Source: Gammaproteobacteria bacterium | GTDB taxonomy: Bacteria > Pseudomonadota > Gammaproteobacteria > SZUA-229 | DNA length: 35,801 nucleotides | Direction: 5' to 3' | NCBI GenBank assembly: GCA_016744065.1 | Contig: JADGFA010000023.1 | Coordinates: forward strand, 1 to 35,801 | In this document: piece by piece, positions 25,316-35,801 of the stretch | Position numbering within the stretch: the first letter of the stretch is position 1 | How the letters are laid out: every line of letters starts with the position of its first letter | Position numbers and translations under genes: made by a program | The notes under the pieces: generated by a model | Seen by the model: the letters and a program-made list of their open reading frames with translations, nothing else | What the model was told of the DNA's origin: nothing | Database searches by the model: none

Positions 25316-27472
25316 TTACAGGCTGAGTGAATCTTTTAATATTTTAGGAGTGACAAAAATCAGTAATTCCTGTTTTTCAGTACTTTCTAATGTATGTCTG
25401 AATAAACTACCAATCAGTGGTAAGTCACCTAATACGGGAACTTTATCCAGCTCATTACGTGTTTCGGTTTCATATATACCGCCCAGTACAATGGTGTCTC
25501 CATTATCGACGAGTACCTGAGTGGTTACCTGACGTGTATCAATACTTGGGATATTAGCAAAAACCTGCCCCACCGCATCTTTATTAACCGATAAATCCAT
25601 TATGATTCGGTCATCAGGCGTAATTTGAGGTGTTACTTTAATGCTGAGTACAGCCTTTTTAAATTCAACCTGAGTTGCACCGCTTGAGGTGGCTGACAGG
25701 TAAGGGATTTCAACCCCCTGTTCAATAAAAGCTTCGTGACGATCAGATGTAACAACCCGTGGACTTGATACAATTTCACCTGTGTCTTCAGATTCCAGAG
25801 CGGAAAGTTCAAGGTCTAGCAGGTTACCACCACTGAGTATTGTAAATGCGATGCTGCCGGTTGCACCCACTACAGGCATATTGACATTTAATCTGTCAGC
25901 GACCCCAGGTGTATCTAATGGGAAAGCGGAACCCGTATCGACCTGATTGCTTATACCACTGGTTACCATGGTATTGGTGCCATTAATTGATCCTGATGTT
26001 GTACTGATACCACTGCTGCCGCTTGACTGTGCACCGGAAGCGCCAAAACGAACGCCCAGTTCTTTTTTGAAATCATCCGTTGCAATGACAATTCGTGACT
26101 CAATTAATACCTGGCGGACGGGTATGTCGAGCCTGGTCAGTGTGCGTCTGATTTCAGAGATGACGGTGTCAGTATCTTTCACAATCAGGGTATTGGTGCG
26201 CTCATCCATAATGACGCTACCTCGGGGAGATAGAAGATTTAAGCTGCCATCGTCTCCGCCACCTTCAAATAGCTGCGCCAGATCAGTGACTTTGGCAAAG
26301 TTAATCTCAAAGAATGCGCTACGTATAGGCGCTAATTCGGTGACCTGTGCCAGGGCTTCCAGATCAATTTTTTCCTGGGCTGCAATTTCTTCGCTCGGCG
26401 CGATTAACATAACATTGCCAGACTCTCGTTTTGATAAGCCCTTTGCTTTTAAAATAATGTCGAGTGCCTGATCCCATGGAACATTTTTCAATCGTAAAGT
26501 CAGGTTACCATCAACTGAGTCGCTGACCACAACGTTCAAACCGGTAAAGTCAGCAATAAGCTGTAATACAGCGCGGACGGGAATATCCTGAAAGTTTAAT
26601 GACAGGCGTTCACCGGTATATCCGAACTTGGCTTTTTTCTGCTCTTCCAGATCTTCTTTTGAGATTGGAATGAACTCAATAGTGAATAATTTATCTGTTT
26701 GATAAGCCAGGTGTGTAAAGTCTTTATGACTGGGTTCGATAAGAATACGTGAATTACCATCAATCTGGAAACTGTCAATGGTTTTAACGGGGGTTGCAAA
26801 ATCTAGTACATCAAGTCGTTGGTGGAGTTCTTTTGGTAGTGCTGTATTTGAAAAGCTGACAATGATTTTGCCAAATTCTTCAGAAATATCCATGGGAATA
26901 CTGGCTTCAGACAGGTGAAGTAAAACTCGGCCTTCTCCTTTGTCGCCTCGACGGAAGTCAATTTTTGTAACGGCTCTGGTATCGTTACTACTGGAGCTAA
27001 CGCCAGAAATAGATCCGCTATTTGGCCGTTTTGATGCGGCTGCGTTAGCTGATTCACTTTCAAGTGTGACTGAGACGATATTGTTGTTAACAGTGGTATT
27101 GTATGGAACAGTATCTGAGAGATTTAAAATAACACGTGTTTTGTTTTTAACACTGACCGTGGTTAAAGACTGAGCGACACCGATACCTATTTGTTGTTTT
27201 TTCTTGGGCAGATTGCTCTTTGTGTCTTTGAAGTCAAAAGCGATACGTGCAGGGTTATCAATATTAAAACTGAGTGGTTTTTCAGTTGCATTAGTCAGGC
27301 GGATATTAATCTGTAATCGATTGCCAGGAAGAGAAGAGTAGGTTATTTCTTCAATATTATTAGTCGCGGCAACTGCAGTTTGTAGGTTCAGGCACGATAG
27401 CATCATCAGTATGAAACTAAGCATGATTTTTATATGCATTGAACTTTTAATGCCTGTTGTTAAGTGATTCAT
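25316..27472 (-). CDS. pilQ: Type IV pilus secretin PilQ
   Basis: This 718-residue outer-membrane secretin forms the pore through which the pilus passes. A signal peptide (about 1-36) is followed by two AMIN domains (about 42-137 and 168-270) that bind peptidoglycan. An STN/N0 domain comes next (LSLNFQDIPVRAVLQLIADF), then an N1 domain and the C-terminal secretin domain. The secretin domain carries VPVLGDLPLIGSLF and ends with QELLIFVTPKIL. GGAG five bases before the ATG at 27472 supports this start over an internal ATG. It follows pilP in the operon. Confidence 0.97.
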   Translation of the reverse strand: MNHLTTGIKSSMHIKIMLSFILMMLSCLNLQTAVAATNNIEEITYSSLPGNRLQINIRLTNATEKPLSFNIDNPARIAFDFKDTKSNLPKKKQQIGIGVAQSLTTVSVKNKTRVILNLSDTVPYNTTVNNNIVSVTLESESANAAASKRPNSGSISGVSSSSNDTRAVTKIDFRRGDKGEGRVLLHLSEASIPMDISEEFGKIIVSFSNTALPKELHQRLDVLDFATPVKTIDSFQIDGNSRILIEPSHKDFTHLAYQTDKLFTIEFIPISKEDLEEQKKAKFGYTGERLSLNFQDIPVRAVLQLIADFTGLNVVVSDSVDGNLTLRLKNVPWDQALDIILKAKGLSKRESGNVMLIAPSEEIAAQEKIDLEALAQVTELAPIRSAFFEINFAKVTDLAQLFEGGGDDGSLNLLSPRGSVIMDERTNTLIVKDTDTVISEIRRTLTRLDIPVRQVLIESRIVIATDDFKKELGVRFGASGAQSSGSSGISTTSGSINGTNTMVTSGISNQVDTGSAFPLDTPGVADRLNVNMPVVGATGSIAFTILSGGNLLDLELSALESEDTGEIVSSPRVVTSDRHEAFIEQGVEIPYLSATSSGATQVEFKKAVLSIKVTPQITPDDRIIMDLSVNKDAVGQVFANIPSIDTRQVTTQVLVDNGDTIVLGGIYETETRNELDKVPVLGDLPLIGSLFRHTLESTEKQELLIFVTPKILKDSLSL

Positions 27473-27489
27473 GATTACTCCATACTTTT

Positions 27490-28008
27490 TTATTTTGATC
27501 CAATGGCGAGTGAGGCTGTGCGTTCAATATAGCCTCCCAGTCCATCTGGAATTATTTCAATAATATCTATCTGCGTTTCTGTAACAGTAATGATCTGACC
27601 TTCATTCTGTCCAGCATAGTTACCGGTTTGTACTCTATGTACAACATTATTTGGGTCTTTTACCAGACCCCAGGTATTTTCATGTTGTATTAAAATACCC
27701 ACCATTCTAAGTGTATCTAATGGGTATGTTTCTAACGGTTCTTTGGGTCGGTTCGCAGTCGGACGTAGACCGCTTGTAGAGGTGCTTTCCTGGCCGATTT
27801 CCGCTTCAAAAGCAGCCTCAAACGGGTCTCTCATTTCACTAGCAGAATAGGTAAAGTTTTTATATGGCTCAAATGTGGGGAGTGGTTTTACACTACCCAG
27901 ATGCTTTGTTTTTGTTTCGGCAATAAATGCAGTTAAATCATCATTGCTTTGTGTGCAGGCACTTAAAACAAGCGTTAATAAAATTAAACTTTTAAGCTTT
28001 AAGGACAT
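27490..28008 (-). CDS. pilP: Type IV pilus inner-membrane lipoprotein PilP
   Basis: This 172-residue lipoprotein has lipobox LSAC, with C18 as the acylation site. After a disordered Pro/Thr stretch it has the PilP beta domain (about 90-165: YPLDTLRMVGILIQ, GLVKDPNNVVHRVQTGNYAGQNEGQI). PilP bridges the PilNO heterodimer and the PilQ secretin. It lies 3 bp after pilO and 17 bp before pilQ. Length matches P. aeruginosa PilP (174). Confidence 0.96.
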   Translation of the reverse strand: MSLKLKSLILLTLVLSACTQSNDDLTAFIAETKTKHLGSVKPLPTFEPYKNFTYSASEMRDPFEAAFEAEIGQESTSTSGLRPTANRPKEPLETYPLDTLRMVGILIQHENTWGLVKDPNNVVHRVQTGNYAGQNEGQIITVTETQIDIIEIIPDGLGGYIERTASLAIGSK

Positions 28009-28011
28009 ATT

Positions 28012-28635
28012 TTAAATATCCTCTTGTTCGTCTAAATATTGATAGGTAACAGCAGTTACTTCCATTTGAAGTAATACACCTGTTGTTTTGTCTTTGGGTT
28101 TTGCAATGCTTATATTTCTCATAGTAACAATACGCGGTAATGCGGCCACGCCACTAACAAATTTTCCGAACTGGTGGTAGCGCCCGGTAACCCTTAGTTT
28201 GATCGGAAACTCAGCATAAAATTCTTTAGGAAATAGTCCTTCAGGCTTGAAGTATTCAATTTCAAGGCCACTGGCAATACCCGTCTGTGAAATATCGGTA
28301 AGCAGGGATTCAATTTCTGTTTTATTTGGAAGTTGACGGAGCAGAGCGCCAAAAGATTGTTTCATATCTTCGAGTTGTTGTGTATAAGCTTCCAGGTTAG
28401 CGGCTTTACTTTGTTTCTCATCAAATGTAACTCGTAAGGCTTTTTCTTCCTGTTCTGATTTCTCTAATACTTTGAGTTGCTCGTTGGTATCAAAAAATAT
28501 ACCAGCACCACCTGCAATTAGGCACAATATGACAATGAGAGTAGCTTTAATTGGGGTTGAAGCAGTACCAATTTTTTTAATGTCATTAATATCAATGTCA
28601 CTGAGGTCAATTTCATTTAATTTAGATAAATCCAT
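28012..28635 (-). CDS. pilO: Type IV pilus inner-membrane protein PilO
   Basis: This 207-residue bitopic protein has a short acidic cytoplasmic part rich in D and I (LSDIDINDIKK), one membrane helix at about 31-50, a coiled coil (about 55-100) and a periplasmic ferredoxin-like domain (YFKPEGLFPKEFYAEFPIKLRVTGRYHQFGKF). It dimerises with PilN. Its ATG overlaps the pilN stop by one base. Confidence 0.95.
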   Translation of the reverse strand: MDLSKLNEIDLSDIDINDIKKIGTASTPIKATLIVILCLIAGGAGIFFDTNEQLKVLEKSEQEEKALRVTFDEKQSKAANLEAYTQQLEDMKQSFGALLRQLPNKTEIESLLTDISQTGIASGLEIEYFKPEGLFPKEFYAEFPIKLRVTGRYHQFGKFVSGVAALPRIVTMRNISIAKPKDKTTGVLLQMEVTAVTYQYLDEQEDI

Positions 28636-29203
28636 TATAATCCCTCTGCCTTATCGTCATCCGTTTTAGGCGCTGATTGTTGGGCAACTAGAATAAATTT
28701 ACTACCGCGACCGTCTTTACGGGTGCTTTCAATAACCTGTAATCTGGGTTTTGTCATCCAGTCAGAAGCATCAATGTTTCGCATATAAGCGGATACTCGG
28801 CCATTTGATTCTGCAATGCCGTTTATGGTGATATTGTTAGAGGCCTGTTTGATTTCAAGAATGTGTAAGCCTTCAGGAATAGTTTTAACTATTTCATCAA
28901 ACAGGTGAACAATTTGAGGGCGTTTTTGTTGTAATGACTGAATGATTTCCATACGAGATAATAGCTTCTCTTTGGTGTCTTCCAGATCTTTAATTTTTAA
29001 TAGCTGAATATCAAGTTGTTTTATTTCAGTTGTTAAAATAGAGTTTCTATTGTTCTGATGTTCAATCATGCGCGCAACATTCATGTGGATCAGTACCATA
29101 ATAGAGGCTGTAAGCATCAGGGCAAGCCCCATCATGGTTAAAAATTGACTGGTTTGTTCTTTGCGTAGCTCTTCGCGCCATGGAAGCAGGTTAATTTGTG
29201 CCA

Positions 29204-29204
<1 letters not shown>
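28635..29204 (-). CDS. pilN: Type IV pilus inner-membrane protein PilN
   Basis: This 189-residue bitopic protein begins with the conserved INLLPWR motif (4-10) that docks onto PilM. One membrane helix (about 22-42), a coiled coil and a periplasmic ferredoxin-like domain (EGLHILEIKQASNNITINGIA) follow. I chose ATG at 29204, which overlaps the pilM stop by one base (TAATG); a longer frame would place ten non-conserved residues before the motif. Confidence 0.96.
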
Positions 29205-30639
<1,435 letters not shown>

Positions 30640-33246
30640 ATGCAAAAATTTTTAAAATATCTTCGGGTTAGTTCTAAAATTTTCATTGCAGTATTGATAT
30701 TAGGTTTTACCTGTATTCTTGGGCTTTATCTTTATCTTGAGCCTAAACTTCCATCTATTGAGGGTTTAAGTGATATTCAGTTACAGGTTCCACTAAGGGT
30801 TTATAGTTCAGAGGGGGGGCTGATTGCGGAATATGGTGAGAAGCGGCGTACACCTAAAGGTATTAATGACATCCCCATTGAGTTAAGACAGGCGTTTCTG
30901 GCGGCAGAAGATGATCGCTTTTATGAGCACCCAGGTGTGGATTATCAGGGAATATTAAGAGCGGTGATGGTATTAGTAACCACAGGTAAGCGAGGCCAGG
31001 GTGGCAGTACCATCACGATGCAGTTAGCACGAAATTTTTATCTCAGCAGAGAAAAAACATTTGCTCGTAAATTAAATGAAATCTTTTTAGCATTAAAAAT
31101 TGAGCAACAATTATCAAAAAACCAGATACTGGAGCTTTATTTAAATAAAATTTATCTGGGTAATCGTGCTTATGGCGTAGCCGCAGCGGCGCGTGTCTAT
31201 TATGGGAAATCATTAGAAGAGCTTACTTTAGCGCAGTTAGCAATGATTGCGGGTTTACCTAAGGCGCCTTCTCGATATAACCCCATTGTCAATCCTGATC
31301 GTGCATTAATTAGACGAAATTATGTGTTAAAAAGGATGTTAATTCTGGAGTATATTGATGAAGCAGATATACGTTTTGCCATAGCTCAGCCTGTGACAGC
31401 GGGTTTACATGATTCGCCTGTTGATGTGTCTGCGTCTTATGTGGCAGAGATGGTGCGTGCTGAAATTACCAGGCAATTTGGTGAGGATACGTATAGTAAG
31501 GGGCTGAATGTCTTTACGACCATTGATGGGCGCTTACAAAGAGCTGCAAATATGAGTTTGCGCCATGCTCTTCGGGCTTATGATGTACGTCATGGTTATA
31601 GAGGGGCTGAGCAAAAAATAGATTTAAATCCTGATGATGCCGAGCTTAGTCGTGAGGATTCTGAAAGTTTATGGCGTGAAGCAGTTGCTGACCTGGGAAT
31701 AGTCGGCGGACTACACCCCGCACTGGTTCTGGAGGTTACAGAATTAGGTGCTCGGGTGCACCTCAGGGGAGGGCGTTTAATTAGCCTGGACTGGGATGCT
31801 TTAAAGTGGGCCAGGCCCTTTATTGACAGGAACACTCAGGGGAAAGATCCAGAAAAGGCCAGTGATGTTTTAAATCCAGGGGATATTATTCGGATATATA
31901 AAGAAGAAGGAAAGTGGGTTCTGGGGCAGATCCCTGAAGTGCAGGGTGCATTAACATCTGTGCGTTCAAATGATGGTGCGTTGCAGGCATTAGTGGGAGG
32001 TTATGATTTTCATCATAGTAAGTTTAACCGAGCGGTACAGGCTAAGCGCCAGGCAGGTTCCAGTTTTAAACCCTTTATTTACAGTGCTGCATTAAGCCGT
32101 GACTATACTGCTGCAACGTTGATTAATGATGCGCCTGTGGTGTTTCATGACCCGGTGCTTGAAGGCACCTGGCGACCTGAAAATTACAGTGGGAAATTCT
32201 TTGGGCCAACCCGACTGCGTGTTGCGTTGTTTAAATCACGTAATCTTGTATCTATTCGCATATTGCGCTCTATTGGTGTTGCTTATGCAACACGTTTTGC
32301 CAGGCAATTTGGTTTTGATTCAAATTTATTACCACATGATTTGTCATTGGCTTTAGGGACTGGTGAGGTAAGTCCTTTACAGTTATCTGCGGGCTACTCT
32401 GTATTTTCTAATGGTGGATATAAGGTAAAACCCTATTTTATTCAGCGGATTGAAGATATTGACGGCAATGTTCTGTTTGAGGCTGACCCTGATGTGGCCT
32501 GTGTCAGTTGTGAGTTGAAGGCCAGGGGTATTGTATTACCTCAAGGGCAACAGTCTGTAGCTTTGCAGGACAATGCGGCCGAAATGTTAAGGCAGGAGCG
32601 ATTGCTTAGCCAGGCGTTACAGCAACAACAAAATTTACAGCAGTCTGCGCAGAGTGTAGATACCAGTGAATCCCAGGCTGCTGTTCAGGTTGCACTTCAG
32701 GGTGATGATTCACAGCAGGAAGCCAGTCTGGGGTATAAGTTGCCAAAACAGGCAGAAAGGGCAATAGATGAGCGTATTATTTATATCATGAATACTATTT
32801 TACAGGATGTTATTAGTAGGGGGACGGGGCGAAGGGCCAGAGCATTAGGGCGCACCGATTTACATGGTAAAACAGGCACAACCAATGACCAGAAAGATGC
32901 CTGGTTTAATGGGTTTAACAATAAGCTAGTGGCAACCGTCTGGGTTGGCTTTGATCAGCAGCAGATGTCATTGGGTAATTATGAAACTGGATCTAAAGCC
33001 GCTTTGCCTATGTGGATAGAATTTATGCGCACAGCTTTGAAAGGTATGCCAGAAACTCGGATGCAGCGGCCTGAAGGCCTGGTTAATGTTAAAATTAATG
33101 CGGAAACCGGTGAGCTGGCGAATGCAACAGATAAGGATGTTGTGTTTGAGGTGTTTAGAGCTGAGCTTGCTCCAGTTAAAGAGGGTGCAGGGGCGTTGCC
33201 TGCAAATGCAGAGAATAAGGGCGATATCCCTGAACAGTTGTTTTAA
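30640..33246 (+). CDS. mrcA: Penicillin-binding protein 1A, bifunctional peptidoglycan synthase
   Basis: This 868-residue class A PBP is anchored by an N-terminal helix (about 14-34). The GT51 glycosyltransferase domain carries catalytic E90 (AAEDDRFYEHPG), GGSTITMQLARNFYLS, and LNEIFLALKIEQQ through ELYLNKIYLGNRAYG. A PBP1A-type OB domain (about 315-430) follows. The transpeptidase domain has S474-SFK (SxxK), S533RN (SxN) and K744TG. A Gln-rich insert (about 636-695) lies between SRN and KTG, shortly after a CxxC pair (C621, C624). It is divergent from pilM, as in Pseudomonas and E. coli. The ribosome site is weak, with AAAGG about 15 bases before the ATG. Confidence 0.97.
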   Translation: MQKFLKYLRVSSKIFIAVLILGFTCILGLYLYLEPKLPSIEGLSDIQLQVPLRVYSSEGGLIAEYGEKRRTPKGINDIPIELRQAFLAAEDDRFYEHPGVDYQGILRAVMVLVTTGKRGQGGSTITMQLARNFYLSREKTFARKLNEIFLALKIEQQLSKNQILELYLNKIYLGNRAYGVAAAARVYYGKSLEELTLAQLAMIAGLPKAPSRYNPIVNPDRALIRRNYVLKRMLILEYIDEADIRFAIAQPVTAGLHDSPVDVSASYVAEMVRAEITRQFGEDTYSKGLNVFTTIDGRLQRAANMSLRHALRAYDVRHGYRGAEQKIDLNPDDAELSREDSESLWREAVADLGIVGGLHPALVLEVTELGARVHLRGGRLISLDWDALKWARPFIDRNTQGKDPEKASDVLNPGDIIRIYKEEGKWVLGQIPEVQGALTSVRSNDGALQALVGGYDFHHSKFNRAVQAKRQAGSSFKPFIYSAALSRDYTAATLINDAPVVFHDPVLEGTWRPENYSGKFFGPTRLRVALFKSRNLVSIRILRSIGVAYATRFARQFGFDSNLLPHDLSLALGTGEVSPLQLSAGYSVFSNGGYKVKPYFIQRIEDIDGNVLFEADPDVACVSCELKARGIVLPQGQQSVALQDNAAEMLRQERLLSQALQQQQNLQQSAQSVDTSESQAAVQVALQGDDSQQEASLGYKLPKQAERAIDERIIYIMNTILQDVISRGTGRRARALGRTDLHGKTGTTNDQKDAWFNGFNNKLVATVWVGFDQQQMSLGNYETGSKAALPMWIEFMRTALKGMPETRMQRPEGLVNVKINAETGELANATDKDVVFEVFRAELAPVKEGAGALPANAENKGDIPEQLF

Positions 33247-33366
33247 TATTGAAGTGTAATTTTGAGGCTGCTGTTTATCCTGTAGCAGGAGTTGCCTAGT
33301 TTAATTCTCTCAATATTTGCATTTTGTTAAGGAATATCTCCATCCCCGAGGGAGGTGTTCCCTGGC

Positions 33367-33378
33367 AAGTGCGCACTT
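33367..33378. repeat. 12-bp palindrome upstream of the amidotransferase gene
   Basis: AAGTGCGCACTT is a perfect palindrome 112 bp before the start at 33491. It may be an operator for a dimeric regulator, for example an osmotic or nitrogen control site. It could also be chance. The rest of the 244-bp gap holds only a short CTGCT/AGCAG hairpin (33268-33272, 33284-33288) and a TATACT -10-like element (33445-33450). Confidence 0.3.
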
Positions 33379-33490
33379 TCAATCAAAAAATTAAGCTGAG
33401 CAACTTCTGCTTTTGGCTAATAGTGATCTGTTAGTGACTGGTTTTATACTGGACTAAACAGATTCAAAATAATAATTTACGAGACAATAT

Positions 33491-35275
33491 ATGTGCGGTA
33501 TTTGCGGAGAATTTAGATTTGATGGTTCGGCTCCTGATTTAGCGCGAACCAATAAGATGATGACACGGTTAGAGCGTCGAGGCCCTGATCATGGTGGGTC
33601 TTATTCTGATGGGCCGATTGCATTTGGTCATCGGCGTTTATCTATCATCGATTTATCAGAGCACGCTAATCAGCCATTAGTTGATCAACAACTGGGATTG
33701 TCTCTGGTGTTTAATGGCACTATTTATAATTTTCCTGCTTTACGTTCTGAACTACAGGATAAGGGGTACCACTTCTTCTCCAGTGGTGATTCCGAGGTTA
33801 TTCTTAAAGCTTATGCTGAATGGGGTGAAGCTTGTGTGGAGCGCCTTCATGGCATGTTTGCTTTTGCTGTCTGGGATATGCGTAAGCAGCGGTTATTTCT
33901 AGGGCGTGACCGTTTGGGTATTAAGCCCCTGTATTACAGTTTTAATGGCAAACGTCTTTTGTTTGCTTCTAATGCACAGGCATTACTGGCAACCGGTGAT
34001 ATTGATACTTCAATTGATTCAGTTGGTCTGCATCATCAGCTGACCTTGCATGCGGTTATTCCTGCACCCCATACCATTTTAAATGGTATAAAAAAAATGC
34101 GTCCGGCACATTGTATGTGTTTTGATACAGATGGTGGCTTAAGTGAGCGTGAATACTGGCTTTTAAATGCCTGTCGTCCAGCAGAAAAAATGGATGAGCA
34201 GGAATGGGTCGACGCCATCCATGAGTCATTGAAATCAGCGGTGGAAAAACGTAAAACTATTGCGGATGTACCTGTCGGTGTATTGCTTTCCGGTGGGCTG
34301 GATTCCTGTTTACTGGTGGGGTTGCTGGCGCAGGCGGGTGTAGGAAAAATTAAAACGTTTACCGTGGGTTTTGAAGATCAGCCGGAAGAAAAAGGCAATG
34401 AGTTTGAGTTTTCTGATTTGATAGTTGATCGATATGAAACTGAACATCACAAGTTTTTTATTCGTAACGACAAGGTGCTGGACTATCTGCCAGATGCGGT
34501 AGATGTTATGGCTGAGCCTATGGTAGGGCAGGATGCGGTTGCATTTTATATGCTATCAGAACAGGTAGCGAAAGAAGTTAAAGTCGTACAGAGTGGGCAG
34601 GGAGCTGATGAGGTTTTTGGGGGGTATTTCTGGTATCCACAAATGCACGAAGCTCAGGGTGAAGATGATTTGACGCGTTTCTCATCCCGCTACTTTGACC
34701 GTGATCACGAAGAATATTTACAGACGGTTAGTAAGCAATTTCAGGGAGATGATCATACGGGAAAACTGATTAAAAATTTACTCGCAAAAGGCAATACAGA
34801 TGAGTATCTTGATAAGGTTTTAAAGCTGGATGTAACCACGCTAATTGTCGATGACCCTGTAAAACGGGTGGATAATATGACTATGGCCTGGGGGTTAGAA
34901 GCAAGGGTGCCTTTTTTGGATCATGAGTTAGTGGAGCTTGCAGCCAGTATGCCGCCAGAGATGAAGCTGCAGAGCCAGGGCAAGCATGTACTAAAAAAAA
35001 TTGCCCGTGGCATTGTGCCCGATCCAATTATAGATCGCCCCAAAGCTTATTTTCCTGTGCCGGCGTTAAAGTATGTACGGGGTGAGTTTCTTGGTTTTAT
35101 GCGTGAAGTTTTACACAGTGATTTAGCAAGGCAGCGAGGCCTGTTCCAGCCGGATTATGTAGAAAAGCTATTGGCTAACCCAGAGGGTTATCATACCCGA
35201 TTACAGGGAAGCAAGCTGTGGCATCTGGCACTGCTGGAAATGTGGTTGCAACGTAATGTGGATAATATCCATTAG
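33491..35275 (+). CDS. Asparagine-synthase-family amidotransferase, probably N-acetylglutaminylglutamine amide type
   Basis: This 594-residue protein has an N-terminal Ntn glutaminase domain: C2 nucleophile (MCGICGEFRF), R49 (HRRLSIIDLS), NGTIYN (75-80) and SGDSEV. A C-terminal synthetase domain carries the PP-loop SGGLDS (267-272) and VVQSGQGADEVFGGY. It is longer than E. coli AsnB (554). The glutaminase motif reads NGTIYN instead of NGEIYN, and the WYPQM segment after GADEVFGGY fits my recollection of the amidotransferase that makes the osmoprotectant N-acetylglutaminylglutamine amide. That enzyme usually sits next to a GNAT/ATP-grasp synthetase and a peptidase. Here the next gene is a glutaredoxin, so the partners are absent downstream. 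Asparagine synthesis is the alternative. Confidence 0.75.
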   Translation: MCGICGEFRFDGSAPDLARTNKMMTRLERRGPDHGGSYSDGPIAFGHRRLSIIDLSEHANQPLVDQQLGLSLVFNGTIYNFPALRSELQDKGYHFFSSGDSEVILKAYAEWGEACVERLHGMFAFAVWDMRKQRLFLGRDRLGIKPLYYSFNGKRLLFASNAQALLATGDIDTSIDSVGLHHQLTLHAVIPAPHTILNGIKKMRPAHCMCFDTDGGLSEREYWLLNACRPAEKMDEQEWVDAIHESLKSAVEKRKTIADVPVGVLLSGGLDSCLLVGLLAQAGVGKIKTFTVGFEDQPEEKGNEFEFSDLIVDRYETEHHKFFIRNDKVLDYLPDAVDVMAEPMVGQDAVAFYMLSEQVAKEVKVVQSGQGADEVFGGYFWYPQMHEAQGEDDLTRFSSRYFDRDHEEYLQTVSKQFQGDDHTGKLIKNLLAKGNTDEYLDKVLKLDVTTLIVDDPVKRVDNMTMAWGLEARVPFLDHELVELAASMPPEMKLQSQGKHVLKKIARGIVPDPIIDRPKAYFPVPALKYVRGEFLGFMREVLHSDLARQRGLFQPDYVEKLLANPEGYHTRLQGSKLWHLALLEMWLQRNVDNIH

Positions 35276-35288
35276 TCGTAAGTCAAAG

Positions 35289-35328
35289 AGGTGTACTCGT
35301 GGAAAAGGTCATTACTTTTTGCACACCT
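35289..35328. repeat. Hairpin after the amidotransferase gene
   Basis: AGGTGT (35289-35294) pairs with ACACCT (35323-35328), and AAAAG/CTTTT pairs inside. It begins 13 bp after the stop. No T-run follows, so it is at best a weak or Rho-assisted terminator. Confidence 0.35.
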
Positions 35329-35500
35329 TCTTCCTGACTGATGCTATAAAGTGTTGTAGCGTGGAGTCAGTGAGCTCATTTTTGATTTTATCCACGTACA
35401 TAATTACCCTTTAACAAGCATGTGTATAGCCTGCTTGAAACCCGTAAAATAGTCCCAATATAGTGTTAATAAATTTTTTACATATTTTTAGAGGTGATGT

Positions 35501-35801
35501 ATGGACGTAATGGATCGTATTGACGAAGCAGTTAAAGGGCATTCTGTATTTATATTTATGAAGGGGACGCCCCAGTTCCCTTCATGTGGTTTTTCCAGTC
35601 GTACGGTGGATGCATTAAAACAGTGTGAAAAAGAATTTGGTTACTGTAATGTGCTGGCTGATCAGGAAGTTTTTCAGAATCTGCCCCGTTATGCTGACTG
35701 GCCGACATTTCCTCAGGTGTATATTAATGGTGAGTTAATTGGTGGGTGTGATATTACACTTGAGATGTTTGAAAAAGGTGAACTTAAAACGATGAGCCAT
35801 G
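35501..35801 (+). CDS. grxD: Monothiol glutaredoxin, Grx4 family (3' end outside the window)
   Basis: The first 100 residues of a monothiol glutaredoxin are present, with no stop before the window edge. The active site is CGFS in FPSCGFSSRTVDAL, with the family motifs FMKGTPQFPSCGF, NLPRYADWPTFPQVYINGELIGGCDI and EMFEKGEL. These proteins bind a glutathione-coordinated [2Fe-2S] cluster as homodimers or with BolA, and pass clusters to apoproteins in iron homeostasis. GAGGTGATGT before the ATG is an excellent ribosome site. E. coli GrxD has 115 residues, so about 10-15 residues are missing here. Confidence 0.97.
   Translation, partial: MDVMDRIDEAVKGHSVFIFMKGTPQFPSCGFSSRTVDALKQCEKEFGYCNVLADQEVFQNLPRYADWPTFPQVYINGELIGGCDITLEMFEKGELKTMSH

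Noticed and set aside
25947..26471. 174-codon open frame opposite pilQ
   Set aside because: It lies wholly inside a convincing secretin gene, and its product has no recognisable domain.

Overview
The window is a gene-dense stretch of a gammaproteobacterial chromosome, AT-leaning by eye. Three things point to Gammaproteobacteria. The block lptD-surA-pdxA-rsmA-apaG-apaH sits next to folA, as in E. coli. A divergent mrcA / pilMNOPQ pair is followed by aroK-aroB and a damX-like gene. lgt and thyA are paired. Species cannot be named from the sequence. No rRNA, tRNA, insertion sequence, prophage or CRISPR array was seen.

Layout. (1) 1-4719: an iron-uptake module. An AraC-type regulator diverges from a TonB-dependent outer-membrane receptor, a PepSY-type inner-membrane protein and a 69-residue membrane protein, with a good Fur box between the divergent genes. 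(2) 4869-6975: lgt-thyA-folA on the plus strand. (3) 6990-14283, minus strand: lptD-surA-pdxA-rsmA-apaG, an extra SAM methyltransferase, then apaH, covering outer-membrane LPS assembly and chaperoning, vitamin B6 synthesis, 16S rRNA methylation and Ap4A hydrolysis. (4) 14556-16661: argD-argF, preceded by an unusual leader with a strong promoter and a hairpin almost at the RNA 5' end. (5) 16979-19242: a PuuD-like integral membrane protein divergent from a solo hydantoinase-B/oxoprolinase subunit. (6) 19406-23874: aroK-aroB-dgt-damX. (7) 24034-30283: pilM-N-O-P-Q followed by an uncharacterised Ig-repeat lipoprotein with three calcium-loop-like motifs. (8) 30640-33246: penicillin-binding protein 1A, divergent from pilM. 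(9) 33491-35275: an asparagine-synthase-family amidotransferase resembling the N-acetylglutaminylglutamine amide (osmoprotectant) enzyme, then the start of a monothiol glutaredoxin cut by the window edge.

Most genes are core housekeeping or envelope genes. The best candidates for undescribed biology are the calcium-loop/Ig lipoprotein closing the type IV pilus operon, the PuuD-like / solo HyuB divergent pair, and the 5' hairpin leader of argDF. Several start codons were moved inward from the longest open frame because a clear ribosome-binding site, family length or neighbouring stop supports the shorter form; these are stated per gene.
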